The translations under genes were made by a program, and so were the position numbers. Source: Artocarpus heterophyllus (lineage: Eukaryota; Streptophyta; Magnoliopsida; Rosales; Moraceae). Taken from it: 64,000 bases of DNA. Numbering within the stretch: position 1 is the stretch's first letter; every line of letters starts with the position of its first letter. The notes beneath the pieces are model-generated. The model was given only the letters and a program-made list of their open reading frames with translations, did no database searches and was not told the origin of the DNA. The stretch lies in the NCBI GenBank assembly GCA_025403435.1, contig CM046342.1, positions 18,871,596 to 18,935,595 on the forward strand, given 5' to 3'. Positions 61,579 through 64,000 of the stretch are shown here, piece after piece.

Positions 61579-62485
61579 ATTGGAGGAAGGCCAAATGGTG
61601 TTCTTTTTGCGTTCGTTTCTTTTAAATGTCGCCGGCGATGAAGCAAGTTCTTCTGCATTGAATTTCCCTGTGCTGAGTAGATTCTCGTTTTGTACTTTTG
61701 TAATATGAGTATCATTATTTCTGAGCAGCATTTGTATGCGCCACCCTTTTAGTGTTAGCATTGATGGATTTTGGCTATACAGTTACAGAATGTTATTTTA
61801 GAACAATGCAAGATTGGATTCTTTAGCGCCATATTCAGCCTTGAATTAAAAGATGCATTTCTTATCAAATGTTAGAAGATGAAGTGTACTTAATGTTATC
61901 CTGTTGGCTTATGTTTTGGGATGAAATCTCATTTCAAAAGTTAAGCAGACATGGTCAAGAGCTTTCAACTCTTATTCAACAAACTACTGAAAATTCCCTT
62001 TACAAGATATGCGATCAAGGGCTTTTAGGACTATTGTGCGTGGTGGGACTTATTTGTGTTGATACTGGAATATCATATTCTTGTAATTTATGGGGTCTTT
62101 TTATAATTACAACAACTTATTCTAATTTCAATTTCTTACTCTGAAATCTGCCCACTCCAATTAATACTCTGGTTGGGCATAAGTACATACACCATTAGTA
62201 TCAAACTGTGACTCTTAACGGTTCATAGCTTACAAACTTACGAGGGTATTTGAAAGCATTAGTTTTAATCAATTAATTAAAAATATTATAGTATATAAAA
62301 ATTTTATTCGGTAGGATATTTTTGTTTGATTTAAAAATTTTATACTTTAATAATTAAAAGTTTTGATTGAAACTGTAAGGCAATGTTTGAGTTCTATTTA
62401 TCCTTCAACTAATAATTATGGCCTTTAAGGATTCGTGTACTAAAGCTCCTTAATCGAACAATTCAATTTATGTGACTTGCACTTG
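61579..62485. other. TOM40 3' flank, no gene recognised
   Basis: Probably includes the 3' untranslated region in its first few hundred bases. The open frame 61869-62144 has no homology that I recognise and sits in AT-rich sequence. Confidence 0.5.
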
Positions 62486-62605
62486 TGTTCGTTTGGTTCG
62501 AGTATTTGAATATAGTATTTGAATAAAGATTTAAACTTTTATAAGAGAAAATACTGTAGTAAAATAATTTAAATTGTGATTCAAATATTGAAACAAACGG
62601 GCTCT
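62486..62605. mobile_element. Small MITE-like element, ~120 bp
   Basis: Left TGTTCGTTTGGTTCGAGTAT and right end reading GAGCCCGTTTGTTTCAATAT in reverse complement. The inverted similarity continues to the shared ATTTGAAT. These are termini of the same GTTTGTTT type as the insertion in snoRNA copy 2 and the foldback. Confidence 0.65.
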
Positions 62606-64000
62606 TATTAACTTTATCGGCTGTGTTCTGCCTAATATCGTTAAATGCTCTGTCTCAAAAAGAAGGAAAAGTCAACTACTGTCTTTTTTTTTTGCCTGAG
62701 AACTACTGTCATTAATTTAGGTTAACGAAGGCATTCTGTGACACCAGTTCTGTGTATACTCGGGAATCTTTTTTCTTGAGGGTACGTTTACTTTTAAAAG
62801 TTTTCTAATTTATCTCGTGGATGTCATAACTATTATTTACGAGATTTCCATGTTATATTATTACTATTACTATTGTTTAAGAAAGATATACACCAACAAA
62901 ATATTTCCGTCATCTAGTAAGAAAAAACAATTATTTAATCGGACGCAAGGAAAACGGAGAGTGGACTCCTACGCACATGGGAAAGTTGAATGAGACCAAA
63001 ACAAGAGGACAATTCTATGGTAAATATGTCCACTTATATGTATCCACGTCAAAAAATATACATCTACCTATGTAAGTTTTAAATTATAAATTTTGTAAAT
63101 TATTATGCGATTCAGGGAACCAAATTCAAACTTAGAGTTGAAATCAAACACGGTAAAATATAAAGAGATTTACATTTTAGCATAATTTTACACTCTACTT
63201 TAGGAGGTGGAACTTTAATATTGTAGCTTGGTTCCTAAATATTCTAATAGCGTGTTTATTAAACCATAAATGAATGTAAAGAAAAAAGTAATGAGGTTGG
63301 GAAGGAGAGTAAATTGTTGGAAATGAGAATCATTCATTCCTTTTCTTTTTTAGTGTTTGTTTATTTAGTAATAGGGTCTTATCTAATACAGTTACTAAAA
63401 TATCTTTTTTATATAATTAATAGCTATTAAAGAATAACATTTGAATTTAAACATATAAATAAATACGGTATTTATTACTTTTGATAGATAATCAATCCTA
63501 AAAGATATGAGAGGATTGATTTTTTTTTTTTATTTTTCTAAAAACTCTTATTGTTAATTTTGTAAATAAACATATTATTTAAAGAGAAACAGAGTCATTC
63601 AGTGCTTTCCCTTTTCCTTTGATGAAAAGTAAACATGTGCTAAGATTTAAAATTATGAAAATTTTGTTAAGGCATTAAACAAAGGGACTTTTCACGATAA
63701 AAATCCTAACAGTGATGCATATTTTATAACTGTTAGATTTGATCAAATCATTTTTTTTTTTAGATTGAAAAACGGATACTCACCAAAATTTTTTTTTCCC
63801 TCTCAGCAGAAAACATATATAGTTATTGAACTATTATGAATTCCCAGTTAACTAAAAAAAAAAAAAAAAACACATAGCTCCACCACACTATAGTTGAAAA
63901 GTCATTTCATTTGGAAAAAATGGTTTTTAAAAGTAACTAAATTAACATCAATAAAAAATTTAAAGTATCTAAACTAACATTAAAGAATAAAAAAGCCCTC
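62606..64000. other. Intergenic, no gene recognised
   Basis: AT-rich. A possible further MITE spans about 63250-63575 (GTGTTTATTAAACCA at one end, GTAAATAAACAT at the other), but its inverted repeat is short. Poly-A tracts near 63855 and poly-T tracts near 63520 and 63750 are the only other features. Confidence 0.45.

Noticed and set aside
61869..62144. 91-codon open frame downstream of TOM40
   Set aside because: No family resemblance; it lies in AT-rich flank where chance frames of this size are common.
1..64000. tRNA and rRNA genes
   Set aside because: No cloverleaf with A and B boxes and no rRNA block was recognised; the TGGTATCAGAGCC sites are retrotransposon primer-binding sites, not tRNA genes.

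Overview
This is a stretch of plant nuclear DNA, most likely from a eudicot and possibly a woody one. It is AT-rich, has two intron-rich housekeeping genes with GT-AG introns, and is otherwise filled by nested LTR retrotransposons and MITE-like elements. The species cannot be named from the sequence. Similarities to named families come from memory of those families; no search was run.

The two real protein-coding genes are both on the + strand. A CMSS1/Cms1-family ribosome-biogenesis gene (5779-10819, 6 exons, 294 aa) sits near the left end. A TOM40 gene for the mitochondrial outer-membrane import channel (55907-61578, 11 exons, 307 aa) sits near the right end. All their exons join in frame with intact splice sites. 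Intron 3 of CMSS1 carries five tandem copies of a box C/D snoRNA unit (8333-9376). Each has a C box, a D box, a terminal stem and a guide abutting the D box that appears complementary to a conserved stretch of large-subunit rRNA. Copy 2 is split by a MITE-like insertion. A ribosome-assembly gene therefore hosts a small rRNA-methylation guide array.

Mobile-element layout, left to right: part of a ~3 kb LTR on the minus strand (1-1381); a degenerate tandem repeat (1385-1965); a Copia-type solo LTR with an ATATA duplication (2506-4014); CMSS1; then a decayed Ty3/gypsy element on the minus strand (11882-18563) with a doubled 3' LTR. It is joined to a truncated Copia element D (18561-22853), which is followed by a different decayed Copia element C (22854-38945). 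C was hit by solo LTR A (target duplication AACCA), which was in turn hit by minus-strand Copia element B (target duplication GATAG), with a later local duplication. A ~950 bp foldback follows (39014-39990). Then comes a ~2.8 kb LTR-like unit H (duplication ATTAA), containing a related unit G (duplication TTTCT) and a complete 9.7 kb Copia element F (44747-54458, duplication AAAAC). TOM40 and a gene-free tail with MITE-like pieces close the window.

B, D, F and A belong to one Copia family with ~2 kb LTRs. Its LTRs and its 5' leader carry arrays of a 12-bp near-palindrome of the form TCGGC-NN-GCCGA. In F the leader holds about eleven copies at ~20 bp spacing. That array and the snoRNA array are the two least ordinary signals here. 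All retrotransposon reading frames are broken by stops or deletions.
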